64,000 nt of DNA, taken from NCBI GenBank assembly GCA_041671025.1, contig JBAZCI010000002.1, forward strand, positions 1-64,000, given 5' to 3'. A program made the position numbers and the translations under genes. Shown piece after piece: positions 27,041 through 34,549 of this stretch (positions within the stretch are counted from its first letter, which is position 1; each line of letters opens with the position of its first letter). The notes under the pieces are model-generated. The model searched no databases, was not told where the DNA came from, and was given only the letters and a program-made list of their open reading frames with translations. Source of the stretch: JBAZCI01 sp041671025 (GTDB taxonomy: Bacteria > Patescibacteriota > Patescibacteriia > UBA10025).

Positions 27041-27477
27041 TATTTACTGCCTAACAATTCATACCCTGCAGGTATAATGTATGCATCAGTAGGAGGCGGA
27101 GCATCATTAATTTCAAGAATCTCCTCCCTCCCGACGAGTCCCGTATTCGCCATACGCATAATAATCAACACCGGCAACCCCAGCTCAAGCAATGGAGCAA
27201 CCTCATCCTCCTCCCAGAACTGCATTGCCCGTGAGCGTATGAGCAACTCATCAGCTTCAATCCCGTCTGCAATCCACACTTCATATTCCAGCGGCTTGTT
27301 CTCGCTTACCCGCTTCCAGCGATATTCACGACAGAAAAATCCATTGACCACACTGTCACGACCACTCCACCCGGCTTCAACAGGGGAAGAGTTTTCAATG
27401 ATCGCGAGACCTGCGCTCAGATCAAGAGAATTTTCTTCTTTATCTGCTCCAGAAGCGAGAGATGGATTCGCAAACAT
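27040..27477 (-). CDS. C-terminal part of a split secreted protein (DUF4412-like)
   Basis: A 145-residue frame from ATG 27477. It continues in the same frame as the gene at 27547-27801 but is separated from it by one TAA and 23 sense codons. The content (VNGFFCREYRWK, YEVWIADGIE, IIPAGYELL) looks like the second half of DUF4412-type secreted proteins, in which a cysteine-containing central block is followed by EVW and a Pro-Ala-Gly-Tyr ending. There is no ribosome site before ATG 27477 and no signal peptide in this part, so it is unlikely to be a functional independent gene. Confidence 0.6.
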   Translation of the reverse strand: MFANPSLASGADKEENSLDLSAGLAIIENSSPVEAGWSGRDSVVNGFFCREYRWKRVSENKPLEYEVWIADGIEADELLIRSRAMQFWEEDEVAPLLELGLPVLIIMRMANTGLVGREEILEINDAPPPTDAYIIPAGYELLGSK

Positions 27478-27546
27478 GCTCTGCTCAGGATCATACTTCT
27501 GATATGTCCAGAAATCTGGAAACTTCTTGTACCAGAGGGACGAATC

Positions 27547-27801
27547 TTAAAAGTAAACCGTAGCCTCATTCAGCCCGTCAATCTGTACACGGCAGAGAGT
27601 CCTGTCGATCCAGATTTCCGATTCTTGCGAAGCTATATTGCTGGCAAGCTGTATGAGCGGCTTCAGGCTGTCCGGAAGCTGTGCCAACATGCTGTCGGAC
27701 ACAACGATTCCCATATGAAATCGTGCGCGTACCAGTGTGTCTGCCTGGGCACATCCGCACCAAGCCATCACCGCGACCAATAAAAGAGTTTTGAGGTACA
27801 T
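27547..27801 (-). CDS. N-terminal part of a split secreted protein with signal peptide
   Basis: Eighty-four residues from ATG 27801, behind AGGAGG with 5 bases spacing. A signal peptide (MYLKTLLLVAVMAWCGCAQA) is followed by TLVRARFHMGIVVSDSM and SEIWIDRTLCRVQID, the opening strands of a DUF4412-like fold. The frame ends ATVYF then TAA, yet the next codons in frame read DSSLWYKKFPDFWTYQKYD, which continue the fold naturally. Together the halves would give one protein of about 252 residues. This may be a recent nonsense mutation, a sequencing error or readthrough. Confidence 0.65.
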   Translation of the reverse strand: MYLKTLLLVAVMAWCGCAQADTLVRARFHMGIVVSDSMLAQLPDSLKPLIQLASNIASQESEIWIDRTLCRVQIDGLNEATVYF

Positions 27802-27864
27802 TATTTCCTCCTACACCTCATGTTTGTTTTGGAACGTTTTGAACTACCGATAGTATTTTGCCCA

Positions 27865-27893
27865 ATAGTAGCAATTCAGAAACCAAAAGTCAA
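27865..27893 (-). promoter_or_regulatory. Promoter of the split secreted-protein gene
   Basis: Minus-strand TTGACT (27893-27888), 17-base spacer, TACTAT (27870-27865). Confidence 0.7.
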
Positions 27894-27913
27894 AAGAATA
27901 TAGTTAAAAGTAA

Positions 27914-27943
27914 TAAAAAAGAGGGCTGTGAATTACAGTCCTC
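27914..27943 (-). terminator. Intrinsic terminator of the 254-residue lipoprotein gene
   Basis: Minus-strand GAGGACTGT-aattc-ACAGCCCTC (one mismatch) followed by six T. Confidence 0.82.
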
Positions 27944-27966
27944 GAATTGTCGAACCTCAAATAGCA

Positions 27967-28731
27967 TTATACTGCGAAGCGGGGTTTTGGACCGCGCCCG
28001 GGGCGATACTCACCGGTACGCAGGTTGAAATAAGCGCCCGGATACACAAGAATCATTACCTGCTCTTGATCAGTGCTGGACTCCAGTCCACGAGCTTCGT
28101 CAGGCGTAATTTTTTGAGGCTCCCGCCCGCCTCCCCGATACAGCTCCAGACCATGCCGTTGCGCCAGATCAATCGCGATCTGATAACTCACATACTCTAT
28201 CAGGCCTTTACCTTTTTGAATCGTAAATTCCTCGGGAGGAATATCAACGCCGATATAGCGTAATGTAGCCAATGCAGTCGGCGGGAACGTGAGAACACGA
28301 CATAATCCTTTCACAAAAACGTTATGCGGATTAACGAACTTGGAGCTAAACACCGACGCAATCAATTCATTCTCAAAATATCCATGACGTGATCTAAATT
28401 GTGCGTCCAATGCACTAACACCCCCTTCCAATGAGCCGTACAAAAATACAACGCTGTCGATACATTCATCTTTGAGAACGTGTTCTTGCCGCAAATAAAA
28501 AACGATATCACTCGACAAATGCGGTAAGGTACTCCGTAAAAATTCGTCGATAGAATCGACCGGCATCGACACGAGCTGATCAAGCATCGGATACGAATAC
28601 TCCATCATCGTTGACAGAGGCGCCACGTCATCGACGACATTAACAGCCTCTACTTCATCTTTGCTGCTACATGACAGTGCCAGCAAAAAAATAGTCAACA
28701 CCAACCCAATGAACAAAACGCGCTTTTTCAT
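27967..28731 (-). CDS. Probable lipoprotein, unknown function
   Basis: A 254-residue protein. Its ATG at 28731 follows AAAGGAG. The N-terminus MKKRVLFIGLVLTIFLLALS-C-SSKDE is a signal peptide with a cysteine after a short hydrophobic stretch; LALSC is an acceptable but not ideal lipobox. The mature part is mostly helical and acidic (SMPVDSIDEFLRSTLPHLSS) and ends in a Gly/Arg/Pro-rich stretch with YPGAYFNLRTGEYRPG. No domain recognised. It has its own terminator. Confidence 0.7.
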   Translation of the reverse strand: MKKRVLFIGLVLTIFLLALSCSSKDEVEAVNVVDDVAPLSTMMEYSYPMLDQLVSMPVDSIDEFLRSTLPHLSSDIVFYLRQEHVLKDECIDSVVFLYGSLEGGVSALDAQFRSRHGYFENELIASVFSSKFVNPHNVFVKGLCRVLTFPPTALATLRYIGVDIPPEEFTIQKGKGLIEYVSYQIAIDLAQRHGLELYRGGGREPQKITPDEARGLESSTDQEQVMILVYPGAYFNLRTGEYRPGRGPKPRFAV

Positions 28732-28819
28732 GCGCTACTCCTTTGTGTTATGAAAGAACGATTTCGCGATACAACCGTACTTTCTGTGAACACATTTCTT
28801 TCCTTATCGCGATAGGGAT

Positions 28820-28848
28820 TTTTAACACACATATATACCCGATGTCAA
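28820..28848 (-). promoter_or_regulatory. Possible promoter of the 254-residue lipoprotein gene
   Basis: Minus-strand TTGACA (28848-28843), 17-base spacer, TTAAAA (28825-28820). A TATCGCGATA palindrome lies just downstream (28805-28814) and could be an operator. The -10 is weak. Confidence 0.35.
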
Positions 28849-28868
28849 TGACAGGGTATGAAAAACTC

Positions 28869-28886
28869 CGCACCCTAAAGGGTGCG
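28869..28886. repeat. Palindromic repeat, CGCACCCT/AGGGTGCG family, copy 3
   Basis: CGCACCCT-AA-AGGGTGCG, then CTTTC. Part of a 430-base gene-free stretch (28732-29161) that also holds the E-type repeat, an Elp3-tail-like fragment and a terminator. Confidence 0.75.
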
Positions 28887-28956
28887 CTTTCATACTATTT
28901 ACCGTCCCAATACCTACTACTCTCTTCTTCCTACCTACCTACTTCCTACACACTAC

Positions 28957-29005
28957 GGGATCCCTCACCTTCGGTCGTCAAAGGGGCCTCGGGTTCGGGA
29001 TGGTG
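28957..29005. repeat. Intergenic repeat GGGATCCCTCACC...GGTTCGGGATGGTG, copy 1
   Basis: The element starts GGGATCCCTCACC and ends GGGTTCGGGATGGTGC, with ATCCC/GGGAT able to pair. A second copy with a different loop is at 44131-44187. Confidence 0.65.
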
Positions 29006-29018
29006 CTTCTGCGCCACC

Positions 29019-29046
29019 TTCACCATATATGTATTCTCCTGCCGAC
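29019..29046 (-). other. Copy of the 3' end of the elp3 coding region
   Basis: Twenty-five of 28 bases match 30053-30080, where elp3 encodes RQENTYMVKE. In the same minus-strand frame this fragment reads GCRQENTYMVKVAQKHHPEP and runs on to a stop at 28953. There is no start or upstream domain, so it is a remnant or a repeat-borne fragment, not a gene. Confidence 0.5.
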
Positions 29047-29101
29047 AGCCAAGTTGTAACTACCGCCATCGGAAATTATCTATACCAATAAAAATTTTTA
29101 A

Positions 29102-29139
29102 CAAAAAAACCGTCAAAAAACATATTGACTTCTGACGGT
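29102..29139 (-). terminator. Intrinsic terminator of the nucleotidyltransferase gene
   Basis: Minus-strand ACCGTCA, a loop of about 16 bases, TTGACGGT, then a run of T. Confidence 0.75.
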
Positions 29140-29161
29140 CAAAAACGGTGCGAAACCGCAG

Positions 29162-29740
29162 CTACCTTAAATCGGTAAGATCTGTGTTGTATTTCCGCTC
29201 AAGCTCTTCAATGGTAACTCGTACAAATGATCGAGACGCTTGATCAAACCTCATTATTACGGAAAAACAATTCTTAAAGAATTGTGGATCCTTATGCCGA
29301 GACCCCATCGCAAAGCGAAAATCTTTGTCCAGCAACACACTAAGCGGTAAAACGTGAAGGTCGACATGGAAATTGCACAATTTCCGTCCTTCCTGCTCCT
29401 GATATCCGAGTCGACTCAAAAGTGCTGCGAGATTACCGGACAAATGCTCATACCACGATTCAAAACCGCGAGGCGGTTCAAAGTGTCGTGAGTAGTACGT
29501 ATTGTCTATGACCATGAGATCAACGTCATGGACATCTCGAACATTCGTATCTGCCGTAGAACCGAAAAGGAATATTTCATATATCTCCGGCGCGACCCCC
29601 GAATTCGGACCGGTATGTAAATCCGATTCTGCCGACATATGTTCCGCCCCCTTGATAATACGATCTGCAAAGTACTCCGCCAGGCCCAATGCGTCTTGTC
29701 TTTTGAGGGCCAATGCGGTACTTGGTAATTCTTTTTGCAT
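29162..29740 (-). CDS. Nucleotidyltransferase-domain protein
   Basis: A 192-residue protein. The polymerase-beta nucleotidyltransferase signature is complete: FLFGSTADTNVRDVHDVDLM provides G-S and the D-x-D pair at about residues 58-75, and FHVDLHVLP supplies the third acidic residue. It resembles KNTase/MNT-type minimal nucleotidyltransferases. No HEPN partner gene is adjacent, so a toxin-antitoxin role is not supported. The ATG at 29740 follows GAGGT. Promoter TTGACG-N16-TAAACT upstream; terminator downstream. Confidence 0.78.
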   Translation of the reverse strand: MQKELPSTALALKRQDALGLAEYFADRIIKGAEHMSAESDLHTGPNSGVAPEIYEIFLFGSTADTNVRDVHDVDLMVIDNTYYSRHFEPPRGFESWYEHLSGNLAALLSRLGYQEQEGRKLCNFHVDLHVLPLSVLLDKDFRFAMGSRHKDPQFFKNCFSVIMRFDQASRSFVRVTIEELERKYNTDLTDLR

Positions 29741-29829
29741 TAACTACCTCGCTAACCTTAACCGCGTACATGCGCGGTGTTATGTGAAAGAGCGATTACT
29801 CCTATTCTCTCTTCATGTATTGGATTTTT

Positions 29830-29857
29830 AGTTTACATCAAAAATACCACACGTCAA
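29830..29857 (-). promoter_or_regulatory. Promoter of the 192-residue nucleotidyltransferase gene
   Basis: Minus-strand TTGACG (29857-29852), 16-base spacer, TAAACT (29835-29830). An ACCGCG-tacatg-CGCGGT hairpin lies in the leader. Confidence 0.6.
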
Positions 29858-29924
29858 GAAAAAGAAGGACCAAAAATCCTCGTACCGTATCGTTCGATGC
29901 CCTGACCATTCGGCACTGAAACTA

Positions 29925-29980
29925 CCCTCGGCCTGTCTTCGATCCTGAGGTCTCAGACCGAAGGGAACTCGGGACAAAGG
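29925..29980. repeat. Imperfect palindromic intergenic repeat downstream of elp3
   Basis: CCCTCGGCCTGTCTTCGATC, then GAGGTCTC, then GACCGAAGGG and CTCGGGACAAAGG; CTTCG(G)TC/GACCGAAG-type arms pair. It may be distantly related to the GGTTCGGGATGGTG family. Confidence 0.45.
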
Positions 29981-30036
29981 CATGACAGGAGGATGCGCGT
30001 GCTTATTACATGCTTTCGCCGGCGCAGAGTCCTGCT

Positions 30037-31572
30037 CTAATTATCCAATTCTTTCACCATATACGTATTCTCCTGACGATACCCCATCTTACGGTAATAC
30101 TCACGTACACCGACGCCCGAAATGACCGACAGCTTTGCCCGTCCGTTTTCTGAAGCGATACGTTCGGCTTCTTTCATCAATTGTTTGCCAAACCCGATAT
30201 GCTGGACGGCCGAATCGTCCGAACCGACAGGTATCATCTGACCGTACGTGTGCAATTCCCTGACAAACGCCGTAGTTTCATCCGGCGGCAGATGGAGTCG
30301 GACAAACGCAAATATCGTTGATTCGTCTTCTGTTTCCATGCTGATAAAATATTCGGTGCCGCCAGAAGACGGATATGAACGCACTTTTATAACCGCCGTG
30401 GCGGCATCTACATCCTTGCTCCTTGACTCTCTGCACCGTATGCACCGACATGATATGCCCTGCTCCTGAAGCATCTGACGAAGGTTTGTTACGAGATTGC
30501 CGTCGATAATGTCATTACCCGGAATATCGCGGATAAGCCGGTTGATACGCACATACGGCGGAATGCGGCGTTTAATTTCAATCAGCAGGTTGCGCAAAGT
30601 TTCATCGTCATACGGCACATACTTCCCGGCCTTCCACCAATGATAAAGGATGGAGCTTTGAACAACGACAGTCGGATAGATTTTTAACATGTCCGGCTGA
30701 AACCGTTCATCGGTAAAGAGGGCGTCAAATGTTTCCAGATCGCTTGCGGGCGTAGCACCCGGCAGACCGGGCATAATATGAAACGTAAATTTGAATCCGA
30801 ACTTTTTTAACAGCCGGGTCGCATGCATCATACTCTCAACGGTGTCATCGCGCTTGATCAGATCGAGCACCGCCTGATCGAGCGTCTGGACGCCGATTTG
30901 CACGTGGGTACACCCGAGCAGGCGCATCCGCCATAATTCTTCTTCGGTGACATAATCGGGACGGGTTTCAAGCGTCACACCGATAATCCGCCGTTCTGCT
31001 GTTTCATTCATTTTATGCGCTTCTCCGAGCGTCGCGCTGTCGACACCGTTTGCCGCATCAAAGCACCGTTTAATAAACCATTCTTGATATGCTTTTTCAT
31101 AAAATGACCATGTCCCTCCCAAGACAATCAGTTCGATCTTGTCGGCAGTGTGCCCATTGCCTTCCAAAGTTTCGATCCGGCTTTTTGTCTGCTTATACGG
31201 ATCAAACGCGTTACCGAGCGCTCGTGCAGCGGCCGGCTCGGAGGCAATATAGCTTTTTGGCATGTTGCGTTCGGTCGGACAGTACACGCATCTGCCCGGA
31301 CACGGATACGGTTTTGTAAGCACGGTAATAGGTGCAACACCGGAGAGCGTACGAATGGACCGCTTACGTAAAAGCCGCACCAGCTTCTCATCCCCGGTTG
31401 TCCCGGTGTCTTTGAGGAATTGCCGATACTCACCCAACAGGGTAGTATGGGAGCTGATCGGCCTGCCGTATTTCTTTGCTAACACGCGCTGAAGCCGATG
31501 GAGTTCATCCATCGTTTGCGGCCGCGCCTCATGCAAATCGCGCGCTAATTCCAGAGTGTTTACTTGATCCAT
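30037..31572 (-). CDS. elp3: Elp3 family tRNA uridine-34 carboxymethyl-type enzyme (radical SAM + GNAT)
   Basis: Elp3 uses a radical-SAM domain and acetyl-CoA to build cm5U at the wobble uridine of tRNAs. The 511-residue protein starts at ATG 31572 (MDQVNTLELARDLHEARPQT), where the archaeal-type N-terminus begins; longer in-frame reading to 31767 is not Elp3-like and would cross the divergent gene. The iron-sulfur motif PCPGRCVYCPTE gives Cys 91, 95 and 98. LGCTHVQIGVQTLDQAVLD and HIMPGLPGATP follow. The C-terminal acetyltransferase contains HIGFGKQLMKEAERIA and YYRKMGYRQENTYMVKEL. Its start shares a CCATGG with the divergent methyltransferase gene. Confidence 0.94.
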   Translation of the reverse strand: MDQVNTLELARDLHEARPQTMDELHRLQRVLAKKYGRPISSHTTLLGEYRQFLKDTGTTGDEKLVRLLRKRSIRTLSGVAPITVLTKPYPCPGRCVYCPTERNMPKSYIASEPAAARALGNAFDPYKQTKSRIETLEGNGHTADKIELIVLGGTWSFYEKAYQEWFIKRCFDAANGVDSATLGEAHKMNETAERRIIGVTLETRPDYVTEEELWRMRLLGCTHVQIGVQTLDQAVLDLIKRDDTVESMMHATRLLKKFGFKFTFHIMPGLPGATPASDLETFDALFTDERFQPDMLKIYPTVVVQSSILYHWWKAGKYVPYDDETLRNLLIEIKRRIPPYVRINRLIRDIPGNDIIDGNLVTNLRQMLQEQGISCRCIRCRESRSKDVDAATAVIKVRSYPSSGGTEYFISMETEDESTIFAFVRLHLPPDETTAFVRELHTYGQMIPVGSDDSAVQHIGFGKQLMKEAERIASENGRAKLSVISGVGVREYYRKMGYRQENTYMVKELDN

Positions 31573-32311
31573 GGATACACAATACGCTGATAAAATATTG
31601 AACGAGGTTGCCCGCGGATACGATGCCCTCGCAGGTTCATTTGATGAGAGCCGTACCGCCCTGTGGGAAGAGCAGAAATTTTTCCTGCCGTATGTCTCCG
31701 AACACGCCAATATCCTGGATGTCGGTTGCGGAAACGGCCGATTGCTGAAGCTTTTTGAAGGCCGCACGCTCTCCTATACGGGTACAGATAATAATGCCAA
31801 GCTTGTCCAAAAGGCACAAGAGTACGCAAAGCAGTACCCCGCAATCACGACTCAATTTGTTATTGCCGATATGCGGTCGCTCCCCTTGTCGGATCGCACA
31901 TTTGACCGGGTATTTTGCATCGCGGCTCTTCATCATATCCCATCGCACACATACCAACTCGCCGCACTCAAGGAAATGCACCGCGTCCTCCAGCCCGGAG
32001 GGATATTGTGTATGACCAACTGGAATCTCCACATGCAGGAGCGCTACGTGAAAAAGCGGCAAAAGCTTGCCGTACAGCATCCCGACTGGTTTGACGGACT
32101 TTCAGACCGGGATTTCCTCATTTCCTGGAAATGGCACATCGGAAATCAGACTGTGTACCGATACTACTACTCATTTGCTGAAGATGAACTTGCCCAGTTG
32201 CTCGCTGAGGCAGGATTTAAAACTATTCGCCAGGAATTTTCAGAAGGCGGAGTGAGCTGGAGTAAAGAACGTACTAAGCGAAACGTTGTTACAGTCGCGC
32301 AAAAGAATTAG
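31571..32311 (+). CDS. Trm9/ALKBH8-like tRNA (uracil-5-)carboxymethyl methyltransferase
   Basis: A 246-residue class I SAM methyltransferase. The opening YADKILNEVARGYDAL, then FDESRTALW, matches the YVHKVYNEIA...FSQTRYKPW start of yeast Trm9. Motif I is ILDVGCGNGRLLKLF (residues 48-62), followed by GTDNNAKLVQKAQ and DRVFCIAALHHI. The C-terminus YRYYYSFAEDELAQLLAEAG resembles the conserved Trm9 RFYHLF-x-EGEL region. Trm9 methylates cm5U, the Elongator product, to mcm5U, and the divergent neighbour is elp3, so the same reaction is predicted. A generic methyltransferase remains possible. There is no leader space for a ribosome site. Confidence 0.75.
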   Translation: MDTQYADKILNEVARGYDALAGSFDESRTALWEEQKFFLPYVSEHANILDVGCGNGRLLKLFEGRTLSYTGTDNNAKLVQKAQEYAKQYPAITTQFVIADMRSLPLSDRTFDRVFCIAALHHIPSHTYQLAALKEMHRVLQPGGILCMTNWNLHMQERYVKKRQKLAVQHPDWFDGLSDRDFLISWKWHIGNQTVYRYYYSFAEDELAQLLAEAGFKTIRQEFSEGGVSWSKERTKRNVVTVAQKN

Positions 32312-32330
32312 TCCAAACCGCACCTGTATC

Positions 32331-33293
32331 TCAGACTGAGAGTATTTCAGATTTTTTTTCCGTACCATACAGCTCCGGGAAAAAAGTCATCAACCCGGAG
32401 GGAATAACCAGAAACGCAAGCGGGAGCAAGATGCGCGTTTCATACGGCCATCCCATGATAAAATTTAGCACGGTATACAGAACAATATACGGTGCGGCCC
32501 TCCGTAAAAAGAGAGGTTTTTGGCGTAGTTGTATAAACGGTACAATCCAAAAAACGCCGAAAAGCGGAATAAAATATATAAAGAAATTTGTCACCGGATT
32601 AAAACTCAATACGTTTTTCAATGTAGATATGTTGTACGTGAGCTGCCAGAGAGATGAATTGGTTCCGTCAAAAAACATATGCCGGGACAGGTAAAAAGCG
32701 CCCGCCCACACCGCGACAAGCACGCAAGTTTCTAACACTGTTCTTACCACTCGCTGTTTACTCCATTGATACAGCGCATACATTGGAATAATGAAGGCGA
32801 TCGTCTCTTTGGCAAACGTACCTGCAAATAGGACGGGAAGCGTCCACCATACTTTTTTTTCCCGTATCAGCCACACCCCGGCAAGAAAAAAAGGGTACAG
32901 TACGACATCCGATTCCTGCAGATACGGCAAAAAAGTGATAGGCGTAAAAGCCGCCAACAGGACGACACCGAATGCAGCACCGGCATATCTGAACCATTTC
33001 AATAAAAAGAGGTGGAACATGCAGAACAGGATAAATGTAAATACAAAGCGTACCATGAGATACGCGACATATATCGGCTGATTAAACGGTCCGTCAAACG
33101 CTTCCGCGAGCCACGGGGCGAGCAAGCGAAATTGATTCGAAGTATCCGATTGTCCCGCCATAATCTGCGCGTGCCAATCCTCCCATCTTTCAGGGATTTG
33201 TTCCGCATGCGTAAAGAAATAGACTCCTGTAACCGACCAGGCCAGGAAAAAATATAACAGTACGATGAGGATAATTTTTTTGGTTTCACCCAT
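32331..33293 (-). CDS. Polytopic membrane protein, possible GT-C-type glycosyltransferase
   Basis: A 320-residue protein with about eight membrane helices (IILIVLLYFFLAWSVTGVYF, FVFTFILFCMFHLFLL, AAFGVVLLAAFTPITFL, and so on). The first outer loop has HAEQIPERWEDWHAQIMAGQ and QFRLLAPWLAEAF; a short loop carries LPYLQESDVVLYPFFLAG. An acidic first loop plus ESD resembles lipid-linked-sugar glycosyltransferases of the GT-C fold, but no diagnostic motif is certain. ATG 33293 follows AGGA; an ATG at 33317 lacks a ribosome site. Confidence 0.7.
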   Translation of the reverse strand: MGETKKIILIVLLYFFLAWSVTGVYFFTHAEQIPERWEDWHAQIMAGQSDTSNQFRLLAPWLAEAFDGPFNQPIYVAYLMVRFVFTFILFCMFHLFLLKWFRYAGAAFGVVLLAAFTPITFLPYLQESDVVLYPFFLAGVWLIREKKVWWTLPVLFAGTFAKETIAFIIPMYALYQWSKQRVVRTVLETCVLVAVWAGAFYLSRHMFFDGTNSSLWQLTYNISTLKNVLSFNPVTNFFIYFIPLFGVFWIVPFIQLRQKPLFLRRAAPYIVLYTVLNFIMGWPYETRILLPLAFLVIPSGLMTFFPELYGTEKKSEILSV

Positions 33294-33348
33294 ATATTCC
33301 TGATACCAGTGTAGCATACCGTGCAGATTTTTTTGTCCAAAACATCAG

Positions 33349-33377
33349 TTGAAAACCGCCTATAGATATGGTAGAAT
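33349..33377 (+). promoter_or_regulatory. Promoter of the polymer-forming surface protein
   Basis: TTGAAA 33349-33354, 17-base spacer, TAGAAT 33372-33377, 24 bases before the ATG. Confidence 0.65.
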
Positions 33378-33401
33378 ATACTCATATTAATCATATATTT
33401 T

Positions 33402-34532
33402 ATGAAAAAACTTCTCGCTATTTTTTTATCCATCGGTCTCTTTTTGCCGGGGCTTGCCTTCGCTGCAGAAACGGCACAAAAGAACGTTATCATCACGGCC
33501 GACGACATAGTTGATCATAATTACTACAACGCGGCAAACAGTATCGCGATCGATGGGACAGTTAATGGCGACGTCATCGTGGTTGCAGAAACCATTATTG
33601 TGAATGGCGACGTAGCCGGAGATGTCATCGCCGCAGGGAAAACAATTAAAATCGCGGGTACGGTCGCAGGAAATGTCCGTGCAGCCGGCTCCTCTATTGA
33701 TATCACGGGTGCAGTGGGAAAGAACGCCAACCTGTTTGCAAGCGACATCACCATCGACTCCGATGCAACCATCGGCTGGAGCTTGATGACCGGAGCCGCA
33801 ACGACTGATATTGGCGGAACTGTTTCCGGAAACATTGATGCATATGGCGGAGACGTCACTCTCTCAGGCACCGCAAAAAATGATATTACTGTTTCGCTTG
33901 ACGATATGAGCATACTGACAGTCGGTGCAGATGCGCGTGTTGCCGGAGATTTGAAATATACCGGTAAAACAACCGCGACAATTCACTCCGATGCGGTAGT
34001 TGTAGGAGCAACCACCCATACGCTTCCCTCGCAAACTACTACAAAAGCAAAGGACCTGCTTCATACCTGGTGGCTCTACTGGCAGCTGATCAGTCTCCTC
34101 GGCCTGCTCTTTGTCGGCATCATTGCTATCTCCCTCTTCCCTGCTCTGCTTCATAAGCTTAACCGCACTATCCGGGAACGCACTGCCGGGGTTGCGGTGT
34201 CAGGCATGCTCGCATTCTTACTCACGCCGCTTGCTGTCATCATTCTGTTCATGACAATTATCGGCATCCCGTTGGCGCTCATACTTGGAACACTCTACGT
34301 TCTCGCCCTGTACATATCAAAAATTGTCATCGGTATCTACATCGGAACCTTCCTGGTGAATAAGATGCGAAAAACGGCATCACCGTCGCTGTTTTGGCCC
34401 CTGATGCTTGGCACAACAATTGTGTTCGTTCTCACCAGCATCCCGGTCGTCGGCTGGCTTCTGGGAATTGTAGCCGCAGTCTGGGGTATGGGCGCGATTA
34501 TCGATACGATGCGTCCGCACACTGCTCAATAA
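33402..34532 (+). CDS. Secreted bactofilin-like beta-helix protein with C-terminal membrane domain
   Basis: A 376-residue protein. A signal peptide (MKKLLAIFLSIGLFLPGLAF-AAE) leads to about 180 residues of short hydrophobic repeats with Gly turns (IDGTVNGDVIVVAETI, VNGDVAGDVIAAGKTI, IAGTVAGNVRAAGSSI), the periodic pattern of polymer-forming bactofilin/DUF583 beta-helices. Four or more membrane helices follow (LISLLGLLFVGIIAISLFPA, GMLAFLLTPLAVIILFMTII). This beta-helix plus membrane-tail arrangement is common in Patescibacteria and probably sits at the outer face of the membrane. Function unknown. Confidence 0.82.
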   Translation: MKKLLAIFLSIGLFLPGLAFAAETAQKNVIITADDIVDHNYYNAANSIAIDGTVNGDVIVVAETIIVNGDVAGDVIAAGKTIKIAGTVAGNVRAAGSSIDITGAVGKNANLFASDITIDSDATIGWSLMTGAATTDIGGTVSGNIDAYGGDVTLSGTAKNDITVSLDDMSILTVGADARVAGDLKYTGKTTATIHSDAVVVGATTHTLPSQTTTKAKDLLHTWWLYWQLISLLGLLFVGIIAISLFPALLHKLNRTIRERTAGVAVSGMLAFLLTPLAVIILFMTIIGIPLALILGTLYVLALYISKIVIGIYIGTFLVNKMRKTASPSLFWPLMLGTTIVFVLTSIPVVGWLLGIVAAVWGMGAIIDTMRPHTAQ

Positions 34533-34549
34533 TTTCTTCATTACACACT

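Noticed and set aside
28957..29046. A 5S rRNA or 5S fragment (antisense CCATCCCGAACC)
   Set aside because: Only the loop C-like string matches; helix I, helix V and the GGAAGUUAAGC part are missing, and the motif belongs to a short palindromic repeat.
29162..29740. MNT/HEPN toxin-antitoxin pair
   Set aside because: No HEPN-type partner with an R-x4-6-H motif lies next to the nucleotidyltransferase gene.
31573..31767. Upstream extension of Elp3
   Set aside because: It overlaps the start of the divergent methyltransferase and is not Elp3-like.
34394..34549. Upstream extension of the phosphohexomutase
   Set aside because: It lies entirely inside the preceding surface-protein gene in another frame.
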